The notes beneath the pieces were generated by a model. The model made no database searches. It was not told the origin of the DNA and saw only the letters and a list, made by a program, of their open reading frames with translations. A stretch of DNA of 64,000 nt, taken from Mesorhizobium sp. NFR06. Its GTDB lineage: Bacteria > Pseudomonadota > Alphaproteobacteria > Rhizobiales > Rhizobiaceae. This document shows, in pieces, positions 29,879 through 38,098 of this stretch (its first letter is position 1; each line of letters begins with the position of its first letter). The translations under genes and the position numbers were made by a program. Location of the stretch: positions 186,001-250,000 of the forward strand of contig NZ_FOVT01000007.1 in NCBI RefSeq assembly GCF_900115245.1. The letters run 5' to 3'.

Positions 29879-30931
29879 ATGAGTGGGAACAGGGACTTCG
29901 AATTGAACCGCCGCACGTTCGTGAAAGGCGGCATGGCAGCCGTCGCCGCCGCGTCGGCCGGCATGCAGCTCGTGCTGACGCCGGGCGCGAAAGCTGCCGG
30001 CAAGGTCGTCATCCAGTATGACTGGCTGATGTCCAATGGCCAGGTCGGCGATATCGCGGCCATCGCCAACGGCTATTTCAAGGATGCCGGGCTGGAGGTC
30101 GAGTTCAGCCCCGGCGGCCCGAATGCCTCGACCGTGCCGCCGGTCATTTCGGGCGCCGCGCAGCTCGGGCAGTTCTCGGAGACGCCACAGCTTTATTCGG
30201 CGCGCGCCAGCGGCGTGCCGGTCAAGATCATCGCCTGCGGCTTCCGCACCGGTCCCTATGCGCTGACCTCGAAGCCTGCCAAGCCGATCCGCAGCGTTGC
30301 GGATCTCAAGGGCAAGAAGATCGGCATCCAGCCGACGGCGCGTTTCGTCATCGACGAGATCCTGGCCAAGAACGGTATCGATCCGTCGGAGGTGACCATC
30401 GTCAACGTCGGCTTCGACAAGGGCCCGCTGGTGCGCGGCGACGTCGACGCCATTGGCGGCTGGATCACCAATACCCAGGCGCTCAGCGTCGTCGGCGACG
30501 ACCGCATCGACCTGCTGGTGCGCGACCTCGGGCTGAGCTCCTACGCCGACGTCTATTTCGCCACGGACGCGGCGATCGAAAAGGACCCGCAGACGCTGGC
30601 CAAGTTCATCGGCGCCGTCGGCAAGGGTTGGGGCTGGGTGCATGCGAACCCGCAGGAGGCGGTCAAGAAGATGGTCGCCGCCTATCCGGAAATGGATCTC
30701 GGCTGGGAGCAAAAGACCGTCAACCTCGTGCTGAAACTCTCCTTCGACGGCACGACCGCCAAGGATGGGTGGGGCACGTTCGACCCCGCCTCGATCGAGG
30801 ACCAGTTGGTGCTGCTCGACAAAGTCGGCCAGTATCCGAACGGACGACCGGCCGCCAAGGATGTCTATACCACCAAGATTCTGGAGCTCTCGGCCACCGA
30901 CCGTCCCAAGCTCGACGCGCCCGCGGCCTAG
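29879..30931 (+). CDS. ABC transporter substrate-binding protein (SsuA/NMT1-like)
   Basis: A 350-residue periplasmic binding protein with a Tat-type signal (NRRTFVKGGMAAVAAASAG, cleavage after about residue 40). The NMT1/SsuA-type body shows DWLMSNGQVGDIAAIANGYF, ADLKGKKIGIQPTARFVIDE and GWVHANPQEAVKKM. Such proteins bind sulfonates, nitrate, taurine, pyrimidine precursors or phthalate-like acids. It precedes the cognate ATPase and permease, separated from the ATPase by a mosaic repeat that could reduce downstream expression. Confidence 0.9.
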   Translation: MSGNRDFELNRRTFVKGGMAAVAAASAGMQLVLTPGAKAAGKVVIQYDWLMSNGQVGDIAAIANGYFKDAGLEVEFSPGGPNASTVPPVISGAAQLGQFSETPQLYSARASGVPVKIIACGFRTGPYALTSKPAKPIRSVADLKGKKIGIQPTARFVIDEILAKNGIDPSEVTIVNVGFDKGPLVRGDVDAIGGWITNTQALSVVGDDRIDLLVRDLGLSSYADVYFATDAAIEKDPQTLAKFIGAVGKGWGWVHANPQEAVKKMVAAYPEMDLGWEQKTVNLVLKLSFDGTTAKDGWGTFDPASIEDQLVLLDKVGQYPNGRPAAKDVYTTKILELSATDRPKLDAPAA

Positions 30932-31030
30932 AGCATGATCCCAAAAAGTGGTAACCGGTTTTTGGAAAAGATCATGCTCCAACAAAGACTTGGATCAGCA
31001 TCACGATTCAACCAAACGTTATGCTGATCC
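30930..31030. repeat. Composite palindromic repeat within ABC operon
   Basis: Module A runs AGAGCATGATCCCAAAAAGT to AGATCATGCTC; then CAACAAAGACTT and a near-perfect 14-bp hairpin GGATCAGCATcACG / CGTtATGCTGATCC (30992-31030). It is the same design as 8388-8488. It begins in the binding-protein stop codon and its last stem ends one base before the ATPase ATG, so the hairpin sequesters the start region of that gene. Confidence 0.7.
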
Positions 31031-31031
31031 G

Positions 31032-31805
31032 ATGCCGAACGCGATTGAAGCCCTCAAGCTCGATGTCGGCTATGGCGGCCGGCAGACAGCCGTCAAAGTG
31101 CTCGCCGGCCTCGACTTGACCGTCGCGGCCGGTTCCTTCCTGTCGATCCTGGGGCCCTCGGGTTGCGGCAAGTCGACCTTGCTCAGGGTCGTGGCCGACT
31201 TGCTCGATCCGCTCGGCGGCACGATCAGTGTGCTTGGCGAGACGCCGCACGCGGTCCGCTCGCGCCGCGATGTCGGTTTCGTCTTCCAGGACTCGACGCT
31301 CCTGCCCTGGCGCACGGTACGCGAGAATGTGCGCCTGCCGCTTGGCGTCGGCCAGGGCAGCCTGACCCGCAAGATCGATGACCGCAGCGCCGAGCTGCTC
31401 GAACTGATGGGTCTCGGCGCTTTCGGCGAGCGCCTGCCGCATCAGCTCTCCGGCGGCCAGCGCCAGCGTGTCGCCATCGCCCGCGCTCTGCTCGGCGAAC
31501 CCAGACTGCTGCTGATGGATGAACCTTTCGGCGCCCTCGACGAGATCACGCGCGACCGCCTAAACGACGAATTGCTTGCGCTGTGGCGACGCACCGGCAC
31601 GACGATCCTGTTCGTAACCCATTCGATTGCCGAAGCGGCCTATGTCGGCGAGCGTGTCATCGTGCTGGCCGCCAATCCGGGGCGCGTGGTCAGGGACCTC
31701 GACATGCGCCCCTTCAAGCAGGACGGCAATCGCTGCAGGCGCGAGGACGCGGCGATTGTCGCCGCCATGGCCGATTTGCGGACGGCGTTGGAGCGGGCAT
31801 CGTGA
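31032..31805 (+). CDS. ABC transporter ATP-binding protein (SsuB/TauB-like)
   Basis: A 257-residue nucleotide-binding subunit. Walker [11 protein letters not shown]-loop FVFQDSTLLPWRTV, signature [15 protein letters not shown], Walker B RLLLMDEPFGALDE and switch His in LFVTHSIAEAAYV are all present. The DSTLLPWRTV form is typical of the nitrate/sulfonate/taurine subfamily. The start ATG 31032 is chosen because the frame upstream is repeat sequence; no strong SD is visible, since the repeat hairpin occupies the site. The stop overlaps the permease start (GTGA). Confidence 0.92.
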   Translation: MPNAIEALKLDVGYGGRQTAVKVLAGLDLTVAAGSFLSILGPSGCGKSTLLRVVADLLDPLGGTISVLGETPHAVRSRRDVGFVFQDSTLLPWRTVRENVRLPLGVGQGSLTRKIDDRSAELLELMGLGAFGERLPHQLSGGQRQRVAIARALLGEPRLLLMDEPFGALDEITRDRLNDELLALWRRTGTTILFVTHSIAEAAYVGERVIVLAANPGRVVRDLDMRPFKQDGNRCRREDAAIVAAMADLRTALERAS

Positions 31806-32557
31806 GACAAACGCCGCTCTCCCCGCAAATGAGCATCGCGCTTCCCGTCCTGGGTGCGGCTTCGATCCTGCTTGCCTGGCAATACCTTCTGCCGCTGCTC
31901 GGCGTGCCGGCCTATATCGTACCCACGCCGACGGCAATCTTCGGCGTCTTCCAGAAGAATTTGGCGCTGCTCATCGACAATCTGAGGCCGACGCTGATCG
32001 AGGCGCTGGCCGGTTTCGTCATCGGCAATCTGGCCGCGGTGCTGCTCGCCGTGCTCTTCGTGCACAGCCGCACCCTGCAGGCCGCCTACTTCCCGATCGT
32101 GCTGTTCTTCAACACCATTCCGATCCTGGCGCTATCGCCGATCATCATCCTGATCTTCGGCCTGGGCATGACGCCGAAGATCGTCATCGCCGCGGTGATC
32201 TGCTTCTTCCCGACGCTGGTGAACATGATCCGCGGCCTCGATTCGGCTGGCGACAATGAGCACGAGCTGTTCCGCGTGCTGTCGGCGACACGCTCGGAGA
32301 TTTTCTGGGCCCTGCGCCTGCCGCGCGCGCTGCCGATGCTGTTCTCCTCGCTCCGTATCGCCTCCGCGACGGCCGTCATCGGCGCCATCGTCGGCGAGTG
32401 GATCGGCTCGGACAAGGGCCTCGGCGCGCTGATCATCCAGGCGACCTTCAACTACCAGTCGGACCGCCTCTACGCCGCGATCGTGCTGTCGTCGTCGCTG
32501 TCGATCGCGCTGTTCTGCATCGTGGTCCTCATCGAGAGGCGCATGATAAAATACTGA
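31802..32557 (+). CDS. ABC transporter permease (SsuC/TauC-like)
   Basis: A 251-residue integral membrane subunit with about six hydrophobic segments (for example FPIVLFFNTIPILALSPIII, IVIAAVICFFPTLVNMI). The cytoplasmic EAA-type coupling loop is RVLSATRSEIFWALRLPRAL. The GTG at 31802 overlaps the ATPase stop by four bases. It completes an importer of the NitT/TauT family with the two preceding genes; substrate unknown but presumably related to the FAD dehydrogenase and VOC protein upstream. Confidence 0.92.
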   Translation: MRQTPLSPQMSIALPVLGAASILLAWQYLLPLLGVPAYIVPTPTAIFGVFQKNLALLIDNLRPTLIEALAGFVIGNLAAVLLAVLFVHSRTLQAAYFPIVLFFNTIPILALSPIIILIFGLGMTPKIVIAAVICFFPTLVNMIRGLDSAGDNEHELFRVLSATRSEIFWALRLPRALPMLFSSLRIASATAVIGAIVGEWIGSDKGLGALIIQATFNYQSDRLYAAIVLSSSLSIALFCIVVLIERRMIKY

Positions 32558-32722
32558 AATCCGGCCGCTCCCGGCAACATGGGTTGGCATCGCCTCTCTG
32601 GTCTCTCGACAATCCCATATTGCGAGCGATAATCGGACATGTGACCGGAGGCCAACGCGTTCATCGGGCATTCAACAGCTGAGCTGTAGGGTGCCGGGTG
32701 AAATCAAAACGGGAGACGAACC

Positions 32723-33265
32723 GTGTCAAAAGCACCAGTTTTCTTGATGCGAATGGCGTTGGCAGTCATTTGCCTCGTTGGCCTGGCCGCGACCGCCACC
32801 GCCCTTTTCCCCACCGCAGCCTCGGCGCAGCAACTGCGGCGATGCGCGCATGAAGGCGGTATGTGCCGCTTGCCCTATCCCGCGGAAGTGGTCTACGGCG
32901 CCCGGGGCCGAACGACCTCGCGGTTTTTCTACAGTCAGGCCGTGCCTTGCTCAAATCGCGTTTTTGGCGACCCCGCCCCCGGCCGTGAAAAAGCATGCTA
33001 TTTCGTGGCGCGCGGTCGCGGCGATTATGGCAATGACAACGACTATGGGGACGACGATTACGGCTCGCGGCCGGGTCGCGGCGAATGGGTCGCCTGTGCC
33101 AGGGAGGGTGAGTACTGCGATTTCCGCGGCCGCGCGCTGGTCAGATACGGCGCGCGTGGCCAGTACACGCAGGATGTTTTCAGGAACGGCGTCCGTTGCG
33201 GCAACGACGCCTTTGGCGACGACCCGGCTCCCGGCGCCCACAAGCGCTGCTATGTCAGGCAGTAA
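32723..33265 (+). CDS. Secreted protein with two copies of a Cys-rich module
   Basis: A 180-residue protein I cannot name. A signal peptide (hydrophobic core ALAVICLVGLAATATAL, AXA-like site at ASAQQ) is followed by two homologous modules of about 55 residues. Module 1 (about 40-95): RRCAHEGGMC...VVYGARGRTT...VPCSNRVFGDPAPGREKACYF. Module 2 (about 122-180): VACAREGEYC...VRYGARGQYT...VRCGNDAFGDDPAPGAHKRCYV. Each has four cysteines, likely two disulfides. A Gly/Asp/Tyr-rich linker (DYGNDNDYGDDDYGS) joins them. GTG 32723 is preceded by GGGAGAC. Similar modules occur in some secreted carbohydrate-active proteins, so a glycan-binding role is possible but not shown. Confidence 0.8.
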   Translation: MSKAPVFLMRMALAVICLVGLAATATALFPTAASAQQLRRCAHEGGMCRLPYPAEVVYGARGRTTSRFFYSQAVPCSNRVFGDPAPGREKACYFVARGRGDYGNDNDYGDDDYGSRPGRGEWVACAREGEYCDFRGRALVRYGARGQYTQDVFRNGVRCGNDAFGDDPAPGAHKRCYVRQ

Positions 33266-33279
33266 CCGGCGATAGAAGT

Positions 33280-33303
33280 GGGGCGATCGTTTGATCGCCC
33301 CTT
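33280..33303 (+). terminator. Rho-independent terminator after secreted two-module protein
   Basis: GGGGCGATC-gttt-GATCGCCCC, a perfect 9-bp stem followed by TTCG, 15 bases after the stop at 33265. The T-tract is short. Confidence 0.65.
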
Positions 33304-33405
33304 CGTCGCGCCCATGATTTGCCGCCCCGAGGCGCAACCAAATCGCCAAGGTCATTTGGCGGATCGCCAAGCTTATTTTGGATTTGCGGCAGATATCCGC
33401 AATGA

Positions 33406-33481
<76 letters not shown>

Positions 33482-33698
33482 GCTTGAGCGCGGACCTTTA
33501 AGCAGTTAGGGCCGCATTCGCAAGGCCAAATGAACAACCGCCATGTTGGCCTCGCGGCGGTTTTCCCCAGCATCGGCGCCGCTGTCAAAAAACCTTCTCC
33601 TGATTGCTGTTATGCTTGAATGCCGCGCTTGACACCCGCAGGCGAACCCCTTATCCACCGCCCAACGACGAACACGCCTGACACGTGCTCGTCAGTGC

Positions 33699-33775
33699 GC
33701 GGGTGTAGCTCAGTCGGTTAGAGTGCCGGCCTGTCACGCCGGAGGTCGCGGGTTCGAGCCCCGTCACTCGCGCCA
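33699..33775 (+). tRNA. tRNA-Asp (anticodon GUC)
   Basis: 77 nt including encoded CCA: acceptor GCGGGTG/CACTCGC with one G-U pair, D-arm AGCTCAGTCGGTTAGAGT, anticodon arm CCGGC-CTGTCAC-GCCGG with anticodon GTC, T-arm GCGGGTTCGAGCCCCGT and discriminator G, as expected for tRNA-Asp. The 33482-33698 gap before it holds no gene I can support. Confidence 0.97.
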
Positions 33776-33863
33776 TCAACTACCTGAAAAGCTTCGGTTT
33801 TTCGCTTCGCAGCCAATGGTGGCCAGAAATCTTTTTGTCCATGTAAGCACCGGCAACAAAAAA

Positions 33864-33886
33864 GCCCGCCACCATCGGCAGCGGGC
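33864..33886 (-). terminator. Rho-independent terminator (minus strand)
   Basis: On the minus strand GCCCGC-tgccgatggtg-GCGGGC is followed by TTTTTTGTT: 6-bp GC stem and six T's. It almost repeats the hairpin at 34029-34054, 165 bases away. The interval 33887-34028 between them has no annotated gene and could be a short transcript ending here. Confidence 0.65.
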
Positions 33887-34028
33887 GCTAGTTCGGGAAG
33901 ATCACGTGCCCCAGTCAGGGCATTCCCCTGCCCGTCGATGACGGTACGCCTCGCTTAGGTGGACAATAAGCTCGCGGCGGTTGAAGCTCTGCATATTCAA
34001 GCTGCGTGACTTTTCTGCCACAAGAAAA

Positions 34029-34054
34029 GCCCGCCACCGAAGCAGCGGGCCTTT
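34029..34054. terminator. Bidirectional terminator downstream of cytochrome c gene
   Basis: GCCCGC-caccgaagcaGCGGGC has AAAA on its left and CTTTTAT on its right, so it can end transcription both ways. It lies 106 bases after the stop of the minus-strand cytochrome c gene. The whole tRNA-to-cytochrome gap (33776-34159) contains only these two hairpins and short doubtful frames. Confidence 0.6.
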
Positions 34055-34159
34055 TATCCCGACGACGAGCCACAAGTTGTGGCTTCACGTTGCGTAAGCG
34101 ACGATCACTTCCTTCCGAGCCATGGTCACATGGTTCGGCGCCGCCAGATCGTAGCGACA

Positions 34160-34639
34160 CTACTTCTTCGGCATCTGCGGTGGCGCCAGTGTGACGTAAG
34201 GTGTCCTCGGCTCCTTGCCGGGCTCCCGGTAATACGGTGCCGACTCGCCGGGTGGTCCGAGCGATTTGATGTAGAGATACACCGAACGCATGTCGCTTTC
34301 GGTCATGGCTTGGACTTGGTACCAGGGCATCGGCGGCAAAAAGACCTTGTTCTTGAGGTGGTCGACCCAAGCGTCCTCATCAAAGCCCATTGCTGAATCC
34401 CTGAGATTTACGGCGTAGGTCGTGCCCCACGGACCCTGCCAGCCCACGGAAGAGCCCTTCAAGGCTTTGTCCGGATCGATTTTCCCGTCGGCTTCACGGT
34501 ATCCTTCCGTGTGGCAGAAATGGCAGCCGCCTATGATCGAAATATATAAGCCGCGTTCGACGGAAACCTCGTCTGCCGCCAGTAGGCTGGATGGCACGAT
34601 GCACAGAGCAACGGCCGCACAAAGATCGACTGTTCGCAT
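34160..34639 (-). CDS. Periplasmic cytochrome c family protein
   Basis: A 159-residue protein with signal peptide (TVDLCAAVALCIVPSSLLAAD) and one haem c motif CHFCH (GGCHFCHTEGYREADGK). A distal Met ligand candidate lies in VFLPPMPWYQVQAM. The mid-region GPWGTTYAVNLRDSAMGFDE and C-terminal DMRSVYLYIKSLGPPGE resemble the small cytochrome subunits that pass electrons from periplasmic dehydrogenases. No dehydrogenase partner is next to it, so it is an orphan here. ATG 34639; AAGGAGG is close upstream on the minus strand. Confidence 0.85.
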   Translation of the reverse strand: MRTVDLCAAVALCIVPSSLLAADEVSVERGLYISIIGGCHFCHTEGYREADGKIDPDKALKGSSVGWQGPWGTTYAVNLRDSAMGFDEDAWVDHLKNKVFLPPMPWYQVQAMTESDMRSVYLYIKSLGPPGESAPYYREPGKEPRTPYVTLAPPQMPKK

Positions 34640-34794
34640 ATTCGCTGCCTCCTTGCTTGGTTCACAGGGGTGTCAGCTTACGCGGACAGTAGGGTGCGTC
34701 GGTCACACTACATGCGTTGCCATTGGAATGGGCAAACCGACATGGCGCTCAATCCTAATGCGCCGCCGCATCCTCTTAACGGCCAGATTCCTGA

Positions 34795-35055
34795 GGTACA
34801 TTAGGCTTATCTGATATTAGCGCAAGCGCAGACTGCCCAGCCGGGAGCAGCTCAGAGCCGCCCAGCGCGCGCTCGATCGATGACGCCAGCGATGTCGACG
34901 AGCTCGCCTTCCAGGAATCGCCGCGGGTTGGGGAAAGCGTGTCGATGCCGGTCGAAGGATCGAACCAGGACCTTCGCGTGCTGCGGGTCGTGCACATGCC
35001 CGGCAGCGAGCAAGGCGCAACGACGATGCTGGACCTGACCGGCAGGATCCTGTAG
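34795..35055 (+). pseudogene. Probable gene fragment, 5'-truncated
   Basis: An open frame of 86 codons ending at TAG 35055 without any usable start in its first half; the first ATG is at about 34942 and leaves 37 codons. Third positions are about 80% G/C and the peptide (SPRVGESVSMPVEGSNQD, then LRVLRVVHMPGSEQGATTML) looks like a beta-rich domain, unlike shadow frames. The PRVGE...RVVH pattern recalls short rhizobial hypothetical proteins (from memory). The opposite-strand frames are His/Arg-rich and rejected. The rest of 34640-35117 holds the cytochrome c promoter side and nothing else I can support. Confidence 0.35.
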
Positions 35056-35117
35056 CGCTGTCCCGTCGCTCATTACCCTTCAAGCGCGGCCGATTTGGAA
35101 ATCACTGGCCCGGTTTA

Positions 35118-35216
35118 TCACTCGCCCAGTATGACGCCGGAAGCGACGATCTGGGCGGTCTTCCTGGTGAGCTTCCCGCGCTTCACGAGCGTCGGCTTCT
35201 CGTAAGGTTTTTTCAT
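35118..35216 (-). CDS. Putative RiPP precursor peptide with lasso-type leader
   Basis: A 32-codon ORF, ATG 35216 to TGA 35118. It begins MKKPYEKPTLVKRGKL and ends ASGVILGE. Residues 5-10, YEKPTL, match the YxxPxL leader motif recognised by the PqqD-like B1 protein in lasso peptide biosynthesis. Short basic peptides of this type are annotated as putative RiPP precursors in Mesorhizobium-type genomes (recalled, not searched). The tail is uncharged and Gly/Ser-containing with a terminal Glu. A canonical lasso core (Gly at 1, acid at 7-9, then a threading tail) is not evident because the Glu is the last residue. No B1, B2 protease or C cyclase is nearby. The frame continues upstream to ATG 35252 and TTG 35285, so a longer start is possible. 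SD is weak (GGAACGGTAAG). Confidence 0.55.
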   Translation of the reverse strand: MKKPYEKPTLVKRGKLTRKTAQIVASGVILGE

Positions 35217-35287
35217 CTTACCGTTCCGATTGCGCGTTGCCGGCAGGACCATGAACGCGCCCGCTTCGGTTGCGTTCCAGATCAAGA

Positions 35288-35305
35288 GACCGCTAAAAAG
35301 CGGTC
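35288..35305 (-). terminator. Hairpin after rbsK
   Basis: GACCGC-taaaaa-GCGGTC, perfect 6-bp stem 48 bases downstream of the rbsK stop on the minus strand and 72 bases before the small peptide ORF. The coding-strand loop is TTTTTA and no long U-tract follows. Confidence 0.4.
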
Positions 35306-35352
35306 CGCAGCCGGCCGACGAGGAGGAGACGCGTCGGTCGGTTCACCAGATG

Positions 35353-36282
35353 TCAGGTCTTCATCAGCAGCGCCTCGACCTCTTTCAGGGTCGGCATCGA
35401 CGGCGCGGTGCCCGGGCGTGTCACTGAAATGCCGGCGACCGCGCAGGCAAAGCGCACCGCCTCCAGCGGCTCGACGCCTCTTGCCAAGGCCGCGGCGAGG
35501 CCGCCGTTGAAGGCGTCGCCAGCGCCGGTGGTCTCGACCACAGGCCCGGCATTGACCGCGCCGACATGCTCGGAACGGCTCTTGGTATGCAGCAGCGCGC
35601 CCTTCTCGCCGAGCGTCACGATGACAGCGCCGACACCTTTCGCCAGCAGGTCATCGGCGGCGCGGCGGGCGTCATCGATCGACGACACCTTGATGCCGGT
35701 CAGGCCTTCGGCTTCGGTCTCATTGGGCGTGACATAGTCGCACAGCGTGTAGATGCCGTCCGGCAGGCTGGCGGCCGGCGCCGGGTTCAAGATGGTCGTC
35801 ACCCCCGCCCCGCGCCCGATTTGCAATGCTTTCAGCGCAGCCTCGATCGGTTGCTCGAGCTGCGTGACGAAAACGCCGGCCGAGCGGATCAGCCCGGCAT
35901 GCGCCTCGATGTCGGCGGGCGAGATCAGCATAGCCGCGCCCGGGCTGACGATGATGGCGTTGTTGCCGGTACCTTCCTCGACGAAGATATAGGCGGCGCC
36001 CGTATAGCTGTCGGGCGTGTCGATGACGGCGCTCTTCACGCCGGCATCCTCCCAGGTCTGCTTGGCCATGTCGGCGAAGGCATCGACGCCGAGACGGGTC
36101 AGGAACGTGATGTCGGCGCCGAGCTTGCCTGCCGCCACCGCCTGGTTCGAGCCCTTACCGCCGGGGCCGAGCTTGAAGGAATTGCCGAGGATCGTCTCGC
36201 CCAGGCGCGGCTGACGGTCGGCACGATAGGCCGTGTCGGCGACAAAGACACCCAGGATGACGACAGGCTTGCCGGTGGCCAT
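35353..36282 (-). CDS. rbsK: Ribokinase (PfkB family)
   Basis: A 309-residue sugar kinase. The N-terminal GPGGKGSNQAVAAGKLGADI is the ribokinase substrate-binding motif; LNPAPAASLPDGIYTLCDYV and TPNETEAEGLTG are typical of RbsK. The C-terminal PfkB signature ETTGAGDAFNGGLAAALARG has the catalytic Asp. It phosphorylates ribose or a related pentose at O5 in the cytoplasm. Three bases after the FucU/RbsD-like gene, so operonic with it and with the ABC ATPase upstream. The substrate of this copy may differ from ribose given the locus. Confidence 0.9.
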   Translation of the reverse strand: MATGKPVVILGVFVADTAYRADRQPRLGETILGNSFKLGPGGKGSNQAVAAGKLGADITFLTRLGVDAFADMAKQTWEDAGVKSAVIDTPDSYTGAAYIFVEEGTGNNAIIVSPGAAMLISPADIEAHAGLIRSAGVFVTQLEQPIEAALKALQIGRGAGVTTILNPAPAASLPDGIYTLCDYVTPNETEAEGLTGIKVSSIDDARRAADDLLAKGVGAVIVTLGEKGALLHTKSRSEHVGAVNAGPVVETTGAGDAFNGGLAAALARGVEPLEAVRFACAVAGISVTRPGTAPSMPTLKEVEALLMKT

Positions 36283-36285
36283 GGC

Positions 36286-36738
36286 TTACTCCGCATCCGG
36301 CGGCACGACGCCCTTGCGGAAGGCAAAGCAGCCATAGAAGCGGCGCTCGCCGGTCTGGATCACGCAATAGGCTTTCCTGGAGCGTTCGTAGAAGGCGTAG
36401 CGCTCGATCGAGATCATCGGCCAGGGCTTGCCCTCGGCCGCGTCGATCGCCTTCTGAACCTCCTTCTGCACGGGCGGGATGTCGTTCGGCTTGCCGACGA
36501 TCTCCATGCGCGCGGCCGCATCGTTGACGAAAGTATCCAGCGGGTAGAGCGACAGCACCGCCTTCACCACGTCTGCCGCCGATGCGTCGATTCGCAGGAG
36601 CTTGCCGAGCACCGTCTGCCGGGCCACGGAATCGGACGGGAAATTGGTGTCGGCGATGATCAGGTCGTCGCCATGGCCCATCGCCCGCAGCGCCTGGAGC
36701 ACGTCGGCATTGAGCAGCGGATTGATCCCTTTGAGCAT
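36286..36738 (-). CDS. RbsD/FucU family sugar mutarotase
   Basis: A 150-residue RbsD/FucU fold protein that interconverts sugar anomers after import. It starts LKGINPLLNADVLQALRAMG and has the catalytic-His/Asp segment GHGDDLIIADTNFPSDS. ERYAFYERSRKAYCVIQTGE near the C-terminus is the FucU-type signature, which favours L-fucose or a related 6-deoxy or pentose sugar over ribose pyranase. ATG 36738 with GAGGAAAT just upstream. It lies between the ABC ATPase (27-base gap) and rbsK (3-base gap). Confidence 0.88.
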   Translation of the reverse strand: MLKGINPLLNADVLQALRAMGHGDDLIIADTNFPSDSVARQTVLGKLLRIDASAADVVKAVLSLYPLDTFVNDAAARMEIVGKPNDIPPVQKEVQKAIDAAEGKPWPMISIERYAFYERSRKAYCVIQTGERRFYGCFAFRKGVVPPDAE

Positions 36739-36765
36739 GATTTCCTCTTGAAGGATTGTGTGCGG

Positions 36766-37821
<1,056 letters not shown>

Positions 37822-37907
37822 CGTCTCCCCTTTATGTTTTGCGGTGAAGCTAGCCATTGCCAAGGGCAACGGCAAGTCGGTATCTTATAGATAAAAAGCC
37901 TATCTTG

Positions 37908-37936
37908 TTGACAAGGTAATCGATTACGCGAATAGT
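37908..37936 (+). promoter_or_regulatory. Promoter with LacI-family operator in spacer
   Basis: TTGACA (37908-37913), exactly 17 bases, AATAGT (37931-37936): a near-consensus promoter 163 bases before the binding-protein gene. The spacer contains the perfect 12-bp palindrome GTAATCGATTAC (37916-37927) with the central CG typical of LacI-family operators. A weaker minus-strand promoter (TTGTCA at 37909-37914, TATAAG at 37884-37889, spacer 19) overlaps, so one repressor could control both divergent units. No LacI gene is in the window. Confidence 0.7.
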
Positions 37937-38098
37937 GGCGAGTGCCAATCCGACAGCTGGTCCTTGTGCTGCAAATCGGATCTCCAGGCGACGCAGGGTG
38001 GGGTCCAACGCCCCCCTATGGTATAGGAGAACCGCAGACGTTTCGACGTCCGAGATTGGCAATTCAATTCACGACTGAAGTTCTGGGAGGAACCTTAA

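Noticed and set aside
33723..33941. Open frame across tRNA-Asp
   Set aside because: Starts inside the tRNA gene and has no homology signal.
34852..35073. 73-codon minus-strand frame opposite the fragment at 34795-35055
   Set aside because: His/Arg-rich shadow composition; the plus frame has the codon bias of real genes.
33699..35352. Integrated element using the tRNA-Asp 3' end as attachment site
   Set aside because: The segment after the tRNA looks accessory, but I found no integrase and no second copy of the tRNA 3' end within the window.
35230..35427. Plus-strand frame opposite the RiPP-like ORF and the rbsK end
   Set aside because: Overlaps the rbsK 3' end in antisense, no SD, and the C-terminal part is an Arg/His-rich shadow.
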